The position numbers and the translations under genes were made by a program. The notes below the pieces were generated by a model. The model did no database searches and was not told the DNA's origin. It saw only the letters and a list, made by a program, of their open reading frames with translations. DNA of 64,000 nucleotides from JANNPJ01 sp965200525 (lineage in GTDB: Bacteria; Actinomycetota; Actinomycetes; Actinomycetales; Kineosporiaceae): positions 5,146,001-5,210,000 of the forward strand of contig OZ241368.1 in the NCBI GenBank assembly GCA_965200525.1, given 5' to 3'. This document shows positions 1 to 7,486 of the stretch, piece after piece (the first letter of the stretch is position 1; every line of letters begins with the position of its first letter).

Positions 1-475
1 GACCGAAGAAACGCCTCTGACGAGCAACTCGCAGCTCCACACTGCGGTGCAGGTCGTCGACCCCGATTGCGTTCATCACCTGCTCGGCGTAGGACTTCAC
101 CTGGAGCAGCCCCGGCACCAGTTCGGGCTGCCAGATCATGAGCTCATCTGCACCCTCTTCCAGCCCCAGGTAGAGCGCGAACCAGTCTGGAATCCGGTCG
201 TTGTATGCCTCCCACCAGCCCCGCTCCCCGGTGCCGTCGGCGAGATCGGCCAGTGAGTCGATCACGGCCGAGTCGGTGACCTTGTAGAAGCGGCAGAGGG
301 TCCAGACGTCGGCCGCCTTGACCTCGATCTTTCCGCCTTCCATCCGGATCATTTTCGAGGTGCTGAACACCTTGGATCCGGCGACGGCGCTGATGGTCTG
401 GCCGGCGTCCTCACGGAGCTGGCGAAGTCGATTTCCGAGTTGACGGCGTACCACTGTCGGGCCCTGGACAGTCAC
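1..475 (-). CDS. XRE-family DNA-binding protein with DUF5753-type region (partial, C-terminus beyond window)
   Basis: Reverse-strand reading from a GTG at 475 gives a 158-residue N-terminal part that is open to the window edge. It begins MTVQGPTVVRRQLGNRLRQL, the standard opening of actinobacterial XRE/DUF5753 (Scr1-type) regulators. The helix-turn-helix follows at about residues 10-65 (ISAVAGSKVFSTSKMIRMEGG). The DUF5753 signature comes next (WFALYLGLEEGADEL, then WQPELVPGLLQVKSYAEQV). These proteins bind DNA and are usually paired with a small DUF397 partner, which is not visible here. No clear Shine-Dalgarno precedes the GTG; an ATG at 513 is out of frame. It lies inside the degraded element that ends at tRNA-Asn. 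Confidence 0.88.
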   Translation of the reverse strand, partial: MTVQGPTVVRRQLGNRLRQLREDAGQTISAVAGSKVFSTSKMIRMEGGKIEVKAADVWTLCRFYKVTDSAVIDSLADLADGTGERGWWEAYNDRIPDWFALYLGLEEGADELMIWQPELVPGLLQVKSYAEQVMNAIGVDDLHRSVELRVARQRRFFG

Positions 476-653
476 GGAGAAATGGTACGAGCAACCGTCC
501 GGTAGAGACACATGTCTTTGCGACACCGCTGTTCCGAGGACACGTCGAACCGAGACCGGCCCATGAACGAGGGTCATCGAGTCGGGACCGGTGTCGAGGC
601 CCTCCATGAGGCGCCGGTCCCGACGTCCATATCGACACCTCACGGGGGTGACC

Positions 654-932
654 ATGCAGGTGCTCATTGAGGTTCCCGATCGCTGGGGTCGAACGTCCGC
701 GGCCGAGGTGGTGGTCCGGCTCGACACGGTGGAGATCCGCTATCAGGACCGCCTCATCGGCGTCGCTGATCGAGACCGTCTCCGGGACTGGCTGCGAGAT
801 CCGCACGGCAGCTATGTCTACGACGAGATCTGCTGGCTCGCGGTGTCCATCGGTGTCTCGCTCGCCCTCGAAGACGAGCCGGCCTGGGTGTTGCCTGACC
901 ACATTCTCTTCCGGCTCCGGGAGCACCTGTGA
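654..932 (+). CDS. Small hypothetical protein (92 aa)
   Basis: Starts at ATG 654 (MQVLIEVPDRWG) behind a G-rich Shine-Dalgarno (GGGGGTG); upstream in-frame sequence to 591 lacks protein character and is not included. The product is soluble, acidic and mixed alpha/beta (AEVVVRLDTVEIRYQDRLIG, then a Leu-rich C-terminus). I do not recognise a family. Its stop overlaps the GTG of the next gene by four bases, so the two are translationally coupled. It probably belongs to the integrated element at tRNA-Asn. Confidence 0.6.
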   Translation: MQVLIEVPDRWGRTSAAEVVVRLDTVEIRYQDRLIGVADRDRLRDWLRDPHGSYVYDEICWLAVSIGVSLALEDEPAWVLPDHILFRLREHL

Positions 933-1171
933 TCAGACATCGCGGTGCGTCGCGTGCACCGGCCCGAAGACCGGAGCTGAGCGTTCGACAAGCTGAGCTG
1001 TTGTTGTTCTTCGCCGGGCGCCGGGCGCTGACCAGGTATCAGGCTCCTTGGGGGGCGGCGCTCGACCGGATGGGTCTGATCGAGCGCGATGCCCTGACGT
1101 CCCGGTATCGGATCACTGAGCTCGGTCAGCGGCTCGCCGACCAGTTGGTCCGAGAACAGAAGCAGCTGTGA
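929..1171 (+). CDS. Small winged-helix-like protein (80 aa)
   Basis: GTG start overlaps the previous stop (GTGA). The sequence looks like a wHTH domain: a helical stretch (LSVRQAELLLFFAGRRAL), a region contacting a 'MGLIERDALTSRYRITELG' wing, and a terminal helix. This pattern (reads as 'genus-type Leu/Ile-rich helix, then RYRITELG') is shared with MarR/PadR-type small domains, but no ligand domain is present. Function unknown; possibly a DNA-binding partner of the 654-932 product. Confidence 0.5.
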   Translation: MIRHRGASRAPARRPELSVRQAELLLFFAGRRALTRYQAPWGAALDRMGLIERDALTSRYRITELGQRLADQLVREQKQL

Positions 1172-1179
1172 GACCCGAT

Positions 1180-1497
1180 CTACGGCTGATCGTCGTCGTC
1201 GGCCCACCCGCCGGAGGAGTAGTAGGCGGTCGCGGAGTGCCACGGGCCTCGCTCGGTGACATCCCTGTGAAAGTTGATGTCGAGGACCATGGTTTTGTCC
1301 GGCAGCTGTGAGATGTGGGTGGCCAGCCGCCGTAGGAGGCGCGGCCGGTCGGCCTCGTAACGACCGCGTGGGTTGCTCAGGCTGAAGTGTGAGCAGGTCC
1401 ACGACGGGTCGATCGGATCGGCGTCCATAAGGTGACAGTGGCAGTCGCGGCGTGGAAGTACGACCAGGTTTCCGTATTCCTGGAGGCTTGGCCCCAC
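1180..1497 (-). CDS. Hypothetical protein, possibly 5'-truncated
   Basis: Reverse-strand frame ending in an acidic, Tyr/Trp-rich tail (AYYSSGGWADDDDQP). The central part (CHCHLMDADPIDPSWTC, LVVLPRRD, NPRGRYEADRPRLLRRLA) has normal coding character. The GTG at 1497 is the best start I can support, because upstream in-frame codons run through a GC-rich hairpin repeat and read as low-complexity Arg/Pro. It is convergent with 929-1171 and lies inside the degraded element. No family recognised; the N-terminus may have been lost. Confidence 0.4.
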   Translation of the reverse strand: MGPSLQEYGNLVVLPRRDCHCHLMDADPIDPSWTCSHFSLSNPRGRYEADRPRLLRRLATHISQLPDKTMVLDINFHRDVTERGPWHSATAYYSSGGWADDDDQP

Positions 1498-1568
1498 GAC
1501 GGGCTGCTGGTCCGGGTCAGGCCGCTCACGTCTTGGCGGTGACCCTGTTGAGGCGCAGGCGGGCGCAC

Positions 1569-1606
1569 CCGCCCGCCTCGCGGGCGGCTCTTGAAGACGC
1601 ACAGAA
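1569..1606 (-). repeat. Hairpin repeat, copy A (short form of the 18708 repeat)
   Basis: Read on the minus strand this begins TTCTGTGCGTCTTCAAGAG and continues as a CCCGC/GCGGG hairpin. The same arrangement (TTCTGTACGTCTTCGAGAG plus CCCCGC/GCGGGG hairpin) starts at 18709. Both copies sit beside integrase 3' ends. Confidence 0.55.
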
Positions 1607-1630
1607 AGTAGTCGCCGCCGCTGGGGTTCC

Positions 1631-1771
1631 ACCGCCGAACAGCTCGGTCACGCCAAGGTTTCGAAGACTCAGGACCACTACTTCGGCCGGAAGAGGGCCC
1701 GGACGGGAGCGGCTGACCTGCTCGAATCCGTCGACCAGTCGCCCAAGGGCTCAGGCGAAAAGCGTGCTTAA
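1631..1771 (+). pseudogene. Tyrosine integrase, C-terminal remnant
   Basis: The frame from 1631 to the TAA at 1769-1771 reads TAEQLGHAKVSKTQDHYFGR, then a 26-residue tail ending GSGEKRA. This is the last catalytic block of actinobacterial tyrosine recombinases (LGH then a Tyr in HYFGR). Nothing upstream in this frame resembles the rest of the enzyme; a hairpin repeat lies about 25 bp before it. The fragment ends 55 bp from the 3' end of tRNA-Asn, exactly where an integrase gene sits in a tRNA-targeting element. It marks a dead element extending left out of the window. Confidence 0.75.
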
Positions 1772-1826
1772 AGTGTGCTGGTGATCTTGGTCGGTTAAGA
1801 GCCTGAGGCTCTGACCTGGGGTTTTG

Positions 1827-1899
1827 CTCCCCCCACTGGACTTGAACCAGTAACCCTGCGATTAACAGTCGCATGCTCTGCCAATTGAGCTAGGGGGGA
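1827..1899 (-). tRNA. tRNA-Asn (anticodon GTT)
   Basis: Minus-strand cloverleaf: acceptor TCCCCCC/GGGGGGA with discriminator G, D-arm TAGCTCAATTGGCAGAGCA, anticodon loop CTGTTAA (GTT), T-arm GGTTCAAGTCC. The 3' end faces the integrase remnant at 1631-1771, so this gene was used as an integration site. Confidence 0.95.
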
Positions 1900-2146
1900 T
1901 CGCGGTGCGCCCAGAACGATACCAAAGTCTACGGGGTGCTTCGAACGCCACGCGGTGAGCCGGGCCGGACCTCCGAGCCGAGCCGCCGAGGCGGGCCGCC
2001 GGCCGACCCGGCCCGTCCAGGCGAGGCTCAGCCCATTCACAGATTCACAGGAGATTGCCAGGTTGGTCCGATGCTGGCCCCAGGTTCGGTGCCGAACGTC
2101 GATCATGTCGGGCGTCGATGCCCGGCCCGAAGGTGAAGGGGAGAGC

Positions 2147-2926
2147 ATGCGAAAGCGACTGACTGCCGTCGCCCTTGCTGGGACCGTGGGACTGGGAGCC
2201 GTGGGCGCCACCGCGGTGGCCTATCCGGCGCTGGCCGACAACTCCAAGAACGGCGCCCCTCAAGCACCATCGGCTGAAGCTCAGAAGGCGGCCCAGGCTC
2301 GCCGCACGGCCGCGATCCGGGATGCCCTGAAGGGCCTGGTCGACGACAAGACGCTCACCGCGGACCAGGCCGACAAGGTCGCGGGCACGCTGGCCGGCAG
2401 CGATGCGCTGCGTGGCGGCGGCCCTGGTGGGGGCGGGCGCCTGGGGCTGCGGCCCGGCGGTGGCCTGCTCGGGGTCGAGGGCCCCGAGGCGGACGACGCG
2501 GCGGCCAAGGTTCTGGGAATGACGACCGACGAGCTTCGTAAGGCCCTGCAGAGCGGCAGCACCCTGGCCGACCTGGCCAAGAAGCAGGGCAAGGACGTCG
2601 ACACGCTGGTCAGCGCCCTGGTCAGCGCGGCCAAGGACCGGCTCGACGCCGGGGTCAAGGCCGGCAAGATCACCCAGGCGATGGCCGACCAGATCGAGAA
2701 GACGCTGGAGCAGAGGGTCCGGGACGTGGTCCAGAACGGACGCCCGGCCCTCGGCGGGATGGGTGGTCGCTGGCACGACAAGGGCAGCCTGCCGGCTCCG
2801 GGGTCGACCGACGGGCCGGGCGGGCACGCCTCCCGGATCCCGAAGCCGAGCGAGGTGTTCCCCAACGGCAGGCCGACGCCCGCCCCGACCGCGTCCGCCG
2901 CGAACTCCGTGTACGGCACGGCCTAG
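2147..2926 (+). CDS. Secreted protein with signal peptide, Gly/Ala-rich
   Basis: ATG 2147 has a good Shine-Dalgarno (GAAGGGGAG). The 259-residue product starts with a signal peptide: MRKRL, a hydrophobic stretch (AVALAGTVGLGAVGATAVA) and a likely AxA-type cleavage near residue 30 (YPALADN). The mature part has a helical repeat-like region: 'DALKGLVDDKTLTADQADKV', a Gly-rich linker, then 'AKVLGMTTDELRKAL' and 'AGKITQAMADQIEKTL'. These helix-turn-helix pairs resemble YckD/DUF2680-type exported proteins. The tail is Pro/Thr-rich. Exported, role unknown. A palindromic terminator follows directly. Confidence 0.85.
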   Translation: MRKRLTAVALAGTVGLGAVGATAVAYPALADNSKNGAPQAPSAEAQKAAQARRTAAIRDALKGLVDDKTLTADQADKVAGTLAGSDALRGGGPGGGGRLGLRPGGGLLGVEGPEADDAAAKVLGMTTDELRKALQSGSTLADLAKKQGKDVDTLVSALVSAAKDRLDAGVKAGKITQAMADQIEKTLEQRVRDVVQNGRPALGGMGGRWHDKGSLPAPGSTDGPGGHASRIPKPSEVFPNGRPTPAPTASAANSVYGTA

Positions 2927-2932
2927 ATCGCG

Positions 2933-2950
2933 ACGGTTCCGCGGAACCGT
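2933..2950 (+). terminator. Palindromic terminator
   Basis: Perfect 18-bp palindrome (ACGGTTCC-GC-GGAACCGT) seven bases after the stop at 2926, followed by TTTTG. Confidence 0.65.
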
Positions 2951-3042
2951 TTTGTCTGACCTGCGCCGATGCCCCCCGCGGCGCGGTAGGCCCTTCGATC
3001 ATGGCAAGCTCGGTCCATGGCTGAGCGCGTGGAGTGTGTGCG

Positions 3043-3912
3043 GTGAAGGTCGGCGTCGTCGGGCTGGGAACCATGGGTGCGCCGATGGCCCGGCACCTGA
3101 TCGAGGCCGGTCACGAGGTCACGGTGTGGAACCGCACCCGGGCCAAGGAGGAACCGCTGGCCGCCCTCGGTGCCACCCGGGCCGAGTCGCCGGCCGCAGC
3201 CGCGCAGGGCCAGGACGCCGTCCTCACCTGCGTCTCCGACGATCCGGACCTGAAGGCCGTGGTGCTCGGTCCGGACGGCGTGGCCTCGGCCCTGGCCGCC
3301 GGCGCCGTCCTGGTGGACTGCTCGACCGCGTCGCCCTCGCTGGCCCGCGAGCTGGCGGCGACGCTGGCCGAGTCGGGCCGGTTGTTCGTCGACGCGCCGG
3401 TGTCGGGCGGGTCCGAGGGGGCCGAGCGCGGCACGCTGACCGTGTTCGTCGGCGGCAGCACCGAGGCCGTGGCCCTGGCCATGCCCGTGCTGCAGGCGTT
3501 CGGCTCGCGGATCACCCATCTCGGCGAGGCCGGCTCCGGGCAGGCGGCCAAGGCGGTCAACCAGGTCGTGCTGGCCGGCGCCTACGCCGGCATGGCTGAA
3601 GGCGTCGTCCTGGCCGAGAAGTTCGGGCTGCCGGCCGACGCCCTGCTGGAGGCGCTCGGCGCCGGGGCGGCCGACTCCTGGGTGCTGCGCAACCGGGCCG
3701 GCAACATGGTCAAGGGCTCGTACCCGCTCGGCTTCCGGACGTCGCTGCACCTCAAGGACGTGCGGATCGCGCTGCGGGAGGCCGAGGCGCTCGGCCTGAG
3801 CCTCGACGTCGCCCAGCTGGTGGCCGGGGTGGAGGACCAGCTCGTGCAGGCCGGCTTCGGCGACGAGGACGTCTCGAACGTGGCCCGTCACGTGCGTGGC
3901 GAGGATGCCTGA
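3043..3912 (+). CDS. NAD(P)-dependent dehydrogenase, 3-hydroxyisobutyrate dehydrogenase family
   Basis: N-terminal Rossmann motif VGVVGLGTMGAPMARHL at residues 3-19, followed by the family's 'VTVWNRTRAKEEPL'. The substrate-binding signature 'FVDAPVSGGSEGAERGTL' lies near residue 120 and the catalytic-Lys region 'GSGQAAKAVNQVVLAG' near 165. Length (289 aa) is normal. The enzyme oxidises beta-hydroxy acids such as 3-hydroxyisobutyrate, tartronate semialdehyde or gamma-hydroxybutyrate; the substrate cannot be set from sequence. GTG 3043 is preferred over GTG 3034 because GGAG at 3031-3034 is correctly spaced for it. Confidence 0.9.
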   Translation: MKVGVVGLGTMGAPMARHLIEAGHEVTVWNRTRAKEEPLAALGATRAESPAAAAQGQDAVLTCVSDDPDLKAVVLGPDGVASALAAGAVLVDCSTASPSLARELAATLAESGRLFVDAPVSGGSEGAERGTLTVFVGGSTEAVALAMPVLQAFGSRITHLGEAGSGQAAKAVNQVVLAGAYAGMAEGVVLAEKFGLPADALLEALGAGAADSWVLRNRAGNMVKGSYPLGFRTSLHLKDVRIALREAEALGLSLDVAQLVAGVEDQLVQAGFGDEDVSNVARHVRGEDA

Positions 3913-4069
3913 TCTGCACAGCTAACTCGTCTTGACAGAGCGTCAAACCTGCTGGTGGGCCTCGCAATCAGGGTGTAACGAATACGTAAAGTAAACCGCA
4001 GGCGAATAGTGCAAGGCGGGCCTCGCGGACGTCTGGTTCTGAGGCCCGCAGCAGGCGCACCCTGGCCTC

Positions 4070-5287
4070 GTGACAGCAGCAACGGTGATTCTCATCTTGG
4101 TAATCGTCGTGGCCCTGTCGTTCGATTTCACGAACGGCTTCCACGACACCGCGAACGCGATGGCCACGTCCATCGCCACCAAGGCTCTGGCGCCCAAGAC
4201 GGCCGTTGCGCTGTCCGGTGCGCTCAACCTGATCGGCGCCTTCCTCTCGGTGGAAGTCGCCCTGACCGTGACCAACGCCGTCGTCAAGATCCAGAACAAG
4301 GACGGCTCGCCGAAACCCGATCTGCTCGCGGGCGGGGGATCGGCACTCCTGCTGATCATCCTGGCCGGGCTGATCGGGGCCATCGTCTGGAACCTGCTGA
4401 CCTGGCTGCTCGGCCTGCCCTCGAGCTCCTCGCACGCCCTGTTCGGCGGCCTGATCGGCGCCACCATCGCCGGCCTGGGCTGGAAGGCGGTGAACTGGAA
4501 CGGCGACGGCAGCAAGATCGACGGCGTGGTCGGCAAGGTGATCCTGCCGGCCATCCTGTCGCCGATCATCGCCGGACTGGTCGCTGCGATCGGGACCTGG
4601 CTGATCTACCGGATCGTCGAAGGGGTGGCCGCGCGCTACACCGACAACGGCTTCCGCTGGGGCCAGATCGGTTCGGCCTCGCTGGTCTCGCTGGCCCACG
4701 GCACCAACGACGCGCAGAAGACGATGGGCGTCATCACCCTCGGCCTGATCGCCTCCGGGCACTGGACCGACACCAAGAACATCCCGTTCTGGGTCAAGCT
4801 GCTCTGCGCCCTGGCCATCTCCTCGGGCACCTACCTCGGCGGCTGGCGGATCATCCGCACCCTCGGCAAGGGCCTGGTCGAGATCGCCCCGCCGCAGGGG
4901 CTGGCCGCTGAGAGCGCCTCCGGCGCCGTCATCCTGATCTCCAGCCAGCTCGGCTTCGCCCTGTCCACCACCCACGTCGCGACCGGCTCCATCCTCGGCA
5001 CCGGGATCGGCAAGCCCGGCGCCACCGTCCGCTGGCGGGTGGCCGGGCGCATGATCGCGGCCTGGATCATCACCCTGCCCAGTGCCGGCATCGTCGGTGC
5101 CCTGATGTGGTACATCGCCGACCTCTTCGGGGCCGGCGTGGCCGGTGCCGTCGTGATCACCGCGCTGCTGGCCGCCGCCGCCGTCGGCATGTGGCTGCGC
5201 TCCCGGCAGGAGCCGGTCCACCCCGGAAACGTCAACGACGAGTGGGACAACACCGACCACCGCGCCGCCGAGCCCGTCGCGGCCTGA
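4070..5287 (+). CDS. pitA: PiT-family inorganic phosphate transporter
   Basis: 405-residue integral membrane protein with both PiT signature repeats: 'FDFTNGFHDTANAMATSIATKA' near the N-terminus, 'SSSHALFGGLIGATI' mid-protein, then 'LAHGTNDAQKTMGVITLG' and 'STTHVATGSILGTGIG' in the second half. These proteins import phosphate, usually as a metal-phosphate complex, driven by the proton gradient. Start GTG 4070 lacks a strong Shine-Dalgarno. It is followed by a small two-TM protein and a DUF3349 protein, the order seen in the mycobacterial pitA (Rv0545c-Rv0543c) cluster. The three genes form an operon. Confidence 0.93.
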   Translation: MTAATVILILVIVVALSFDFTNGFHDTANAMATSIATKALAPKTAVALSGALNLIGAFLSVEVALTVTNAVVKIQNKDGSPKPDLLAGGGSALLLIILAGLIGAIVWNLLTWLLGLPSSSSHALFGGLIGATIAGLGWKAVNWNGDGSKIDGVVGKVILPAILSPIIAGLVAAIGTWLIYRIVEGVAARYTDNGFRWGQIGSASLVSLAHGTNDAQKTMGVITLGLIASGHWTDTKNIPFWVKLLCALAISSGTYLGGWRIIRTLGKGLVEIAPPQGLAAESASGAVILISSQLGFALSTTHVATGSILGTGIGKPGATVRWRVAGRMIAAWIITLPSAGIVGALMWYIADLFGAGVAGAVVITALLAAAAVGMWLRSRQEPVHPGNVNDEWDNTDHRAAEPVAA

Positions 5288-5324
5288 CCGGCCTCCGAAC
5301 CCACTCAGCTCAGGAGAACATCAC

Positions 5325-5642
5325 ATGGGACACACGCTGTCACTCGAATGGCAGGCGGTCTGGAAGATCCTCCTCGTCGGGATCATCCTCGGCTCCGGCC
5401 TGCCCGCCCTGTTCGCCGTCGGCATCCGCTCGATGGCCTACGGCACCGGCGGCGAGGCCGAGGTGAGCGCCACCGGCGTCACCTCGCCCGCCCCGCACCC
5501 GGTCGGCCGGGCCGTGGCCTACCTCTGCTTCGCGATCGTCCTGCTGATCGTGGCGCTCGGCATCGTCTACATCGTGTCGACCGGAGCCGGCAAGGTGCTC
5601 AACTTCGACCACATCTACCCGGTCATCCAGGACAAGAAGTGA
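5325..5642 (+). CDS. Small two-TM membrane protein of the pit operon
   Basis: ATG 5325 follows a strong Shine-Dalgarno (CAGGAGAACATCAC). The 105-residue product has two hydrophobic helices (ILLVGIILGSGLPALFAVGI at about 14-33, and YLCFAIVLLIVALGIVYIV at about 66-84) with a short loop between them. It occupies the position of the Rv0544c-type membrane protein next to mycobacterial pitA. It probably assists or regulates the transporter, but its biochemical role is unknown. Confidence 0.82.
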   Translation: MGHTLSLEWQAVWKILLVGIILGSGLPALFAVGIRSMAYGTGGEAEVSATGVTSPAPHPVGRAVAYLCFAIVLLIVALGIVYIVSTGAGKVLNFDHIYPVIQDKK

Positions 5643-5655
5643 GAGGGACCAACTC

Positions 5656-5970
5656 GTGAGCGACGTTCAGTCGACCTTTGTCGGCCGGGCCCTGGAGTGG
5701 CTCCGGGCCGGCTACCCCTCCGGCGTGCCGCGCCAGGACTACGTGGTCCTGCTCGGCCTGCTGCGACGCAAGCTGACCGACGTCGAGGTGCATCAGATCG
5801 CCACCGAACTGGCCGGGCTGGCCGAGCAGGGCGAGAACATCACCACGGACGACGTCGAGCGGCTGATCAACGAGGCCACCCTGGACCAGCCCGCCGACAA
5901 CGACGTGGCCCGGATCTCGGCCCGCCTCGCCGCCGGCGGCTGGCCCCTGGCCGACGCACCCCGGGACTGA
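5656..5970 (+). CDS. DUF3349-family protein
   Basis: 104 residues: 'LEWLRAGYPSGVPRQDYVVLLGLLRRKLTDVEVHQIATELA' is the DUF3349 pattern of Rv0543c-like proteins. It is helical and soluble, with a C-terminal 'VARISARLAAGGWPLA'. It lies 13 bp after the two-TM gene and completes the pit operon. A long hairpin follows. Function unknown. Confidence 0.85.
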   Translation: MSDVQSTFVGRALEWLRAGYPSGVPRQDYVVLLGLLRRKLTDVEVHQIATELAGLAEQGENITTDDVERLINEATLDQPADNDVARISARLAAGGWPLADAPRD

Positions 5971-6000
5971 CCCGGGGGCCGGTCGCTCGCCATCGCCCGG

Positions 6001-6041
6001 ACGGGCGCGGTTTCGCCGTGAGACGGCGGGACCGCGCCCGT
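6001..6041 (+). terminator. Hairpin terminator of the pit operon
   Basis: Stem ACGGGCGCGGT / ACCGCGCCCGT (11 bp, perfect) with a 19-nt loop, followed by TCTCTCT. It separates the pit operon from the peptide operon. Confidence 0.6.
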
Positions 6042-6150
6042 CTCTCTGCCGGGACGACCGCCCGGTGCCGCATTCAAGATCATGCGGATTTGGTTCGCCA
6101 AGATCGTTTTTCGCGCAGGACCAGGAGCTGAAGATCGACAAATTCAGGCG

Positions 6151-6179
6151 TTGACCGCGGGTCGGATCGTGCTTAAAGT
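6151..6179 (+). promoter_or_regulatory. Sigma-A-like promoter of the peptide operon
   Basis: TTGACC (6151-6156), a 17-bp spacer and TAAAGT (6174-6179) match the housekeeping -35/-10 consensus. The predicted start is near 6186, about 40 nt before the first gene. No comparable promoter is visible inside the operon, where the genes overlap. Confidence 0.55.
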
Positions 6180-6224
6180 GCTGACTGCCCGGTTCTGCTG
6201 CATTGGCTCGTCAAGGGCTCGTAT

Positions 6225-6740
6225 GTGCTGCTCACAAGCGCGTCATCGGATGTGGGAGGCCTTGTGGAACGTCGCCCGGATGGAACTCTGACCTTCGTCC
6301 CGCCCGTGGAAGTCTCTCCGAAACGGCTCGAAACTCTGGGCGAGGTAAGGCAATACATCGATGCGCTGGATCTGACTCCGATCAAGGAGCGGCTGACCTG
6401 CGCGCTCGACGACGGCGGCCGCGACTGGAGCCGGGCCCAGGCCGACTACTACGAACCCGTGTACCGCAACTGGCTCTTTCTGCGGCGCAAGTATGAGGGC
6501 GAGTCGATGCCCCCGCACGCCGACATGGACGAATTGTGGCACGGCCACATCCTCGACACCTACGCCTATTTCGAGGACTGCGACCGCATCTTCGGTTACT
6601 ACTTCCATCACTTCCCCTACTTCGGCATGCGCGGACCTGAGGATCACGACAACCTGCTGTCCGCCTGGCAGCAGACCCAGAACCGGTACAAGCAGGAGTT
6701 CGGCGACTACATCTACGACTTCGATGCGAGTCTGGTGTGA
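6225..6740 (+). CDS. DUF1399 / glycine-rich-domain-like (GRDP-like) protein
   Basis: Core 'MDELWHGHILDTYAYFEDCD' followed by 'FGYYFHHFPYFGMRG' carries the His-rich WH-x-HIL-D-T...HH-x-P pattern of the DUF1399/GRDP family; the conserved His/Asp residues look like a metal site. The family has no settled function. Start is GTG 6225 (AGGG seven bases upstream) or GTG 6264 (GGGAGG four bases upstream), giving 171 or 158 aa. It is the first gene of a seven-protein plus peptide operon, and its stop overlaps the sulfotransferase GTG by four bases. I infer a role in peptide tailoring. Confidence 0.72.
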   Translation: MLLTSASSDVGGLVERRPDGTLTFVPPVEVSPKRLETLGEVRQYIDALDLTPIKERLTCALDDGGRDWSRAQADYYEPVYRNWLFLRRKYEGESMPPHADMDELWHGHILDTYAYFEDCDRIFGYYFHHFPYFGMRGPEDHDNLLSAWQQTQNRYKQEFGDYIYDFDASLV

Positions 6741-7486
6741 TCGGCCCCGGCCGACCTCTCGCCTACTACGTGCACATCAACAAGAACGCCGGAAACACGG
6801 TCATGGACGTGCTCGATCGCGAATACGGTGACCGCTTCGCCGATTTCCTGGTGCCGGGGCGCCGGGCCGGTGACAAGGCCAAGACGGTCGACTCCGACGA
6901 CGCCGTGGTCCGGGCCGTCGTGGCCGAGGCGCTCGCAGTCGAGGACACCCTCGACTGCCTGGCCATCAACCTGCCCTACGGCATCCACCGTCACCTGTCC
7001 CGGCCGGTGCACTACTTCACCCTGCTGCGAGAGCCGGTCTCCCGCTGCCTGTCTCAGTGGTACTGGTTCTACCGCAACCGGGACGGCGGCAGCGCCTGGG
7101 CCACCGTCGAGTCGTACGACCGGGATCTGGAGCGAATTCTTGCCGACGACGCGATCCTCCAGTTCAGTAACGACCAGACCCGGTTCATCACCGGCACCGC
7201 CGACATCCGGCTGACCGACGAGCACCTCGATCTGGCCAAACAGCTCATCGCCGAGGAGTACCGCTTCGTCGGGGCGGTGGAGCGGTTCAGTGACTCCTAC
7301 CGCGAGCTCGCGTCCCGGTTGGCCTGGAAACAGGAGGAATTCGAGCACCTGAACCCCGGCGACTACTCCGACCTGGCCGTTCGCCCCGACCGCGCGGTGG
7401 AGTTGTTTGCCGCGGCCAACGACGTCGACCGCCGGCTGCACGAGTGGCTCGTACAGGTTCACCTCCCCTCGGTCCTCGGCGCTTGA
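6737..7486 (+). CDS. Sulfotransferase-family protein
   Basis: 249 residues. The N-terminal PAPS 5'-phosphosulfate loop reads YYVHINKNAGNTVMD (residues 9-23) and the 3'-phosphate-binding motif reads FTLLREPVSRCLSQWYWFYR near residue 95. Both are standard for cytosolic/Golgi-type (sulfotransferase 2 like) enzymes that transfer sulfate from PAPS to a hydroxyl. The acceptor is unknown; the operon's peptide has Ser/Thr residues but no Tyr. It overlaps both neighbours (GTGA upstream, TTGA downstream). Confidence 0.82.
   Translation: MIGPGRPLAYYVHINKNAGNTVMDVLDREYGDRFADFLVPGRRAGDKAKTVDSDDAVVRAVVAEALAVEDTLDCLAINLPYGIHRHLSRPVHYFTLLREPVSRCLSQWYWFYRNRDGGSAWATVESYDRDLERILADDAILQFSNDQTRFITGTADIRLTDEHLDLAKQLIAEEYRFVGAVERFSDSYRELASRLAWKQEEFEHLNPGDYSDLAVRPDRAVELFAAANDVDRRLHEWLVQVHLPSVLGA

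Noticed and set aside
3932..3960. TTGACA upstream of the phosphate transporter as a promoter
   Set aside because: No -10 element at 16-18 bp spacing.
3968..5260. Long minus-strand frame opposite the phosphate transporter
   Set aside because: Low-complexity GDDG/Asp-Gly-rich shadow of the PiT gene.
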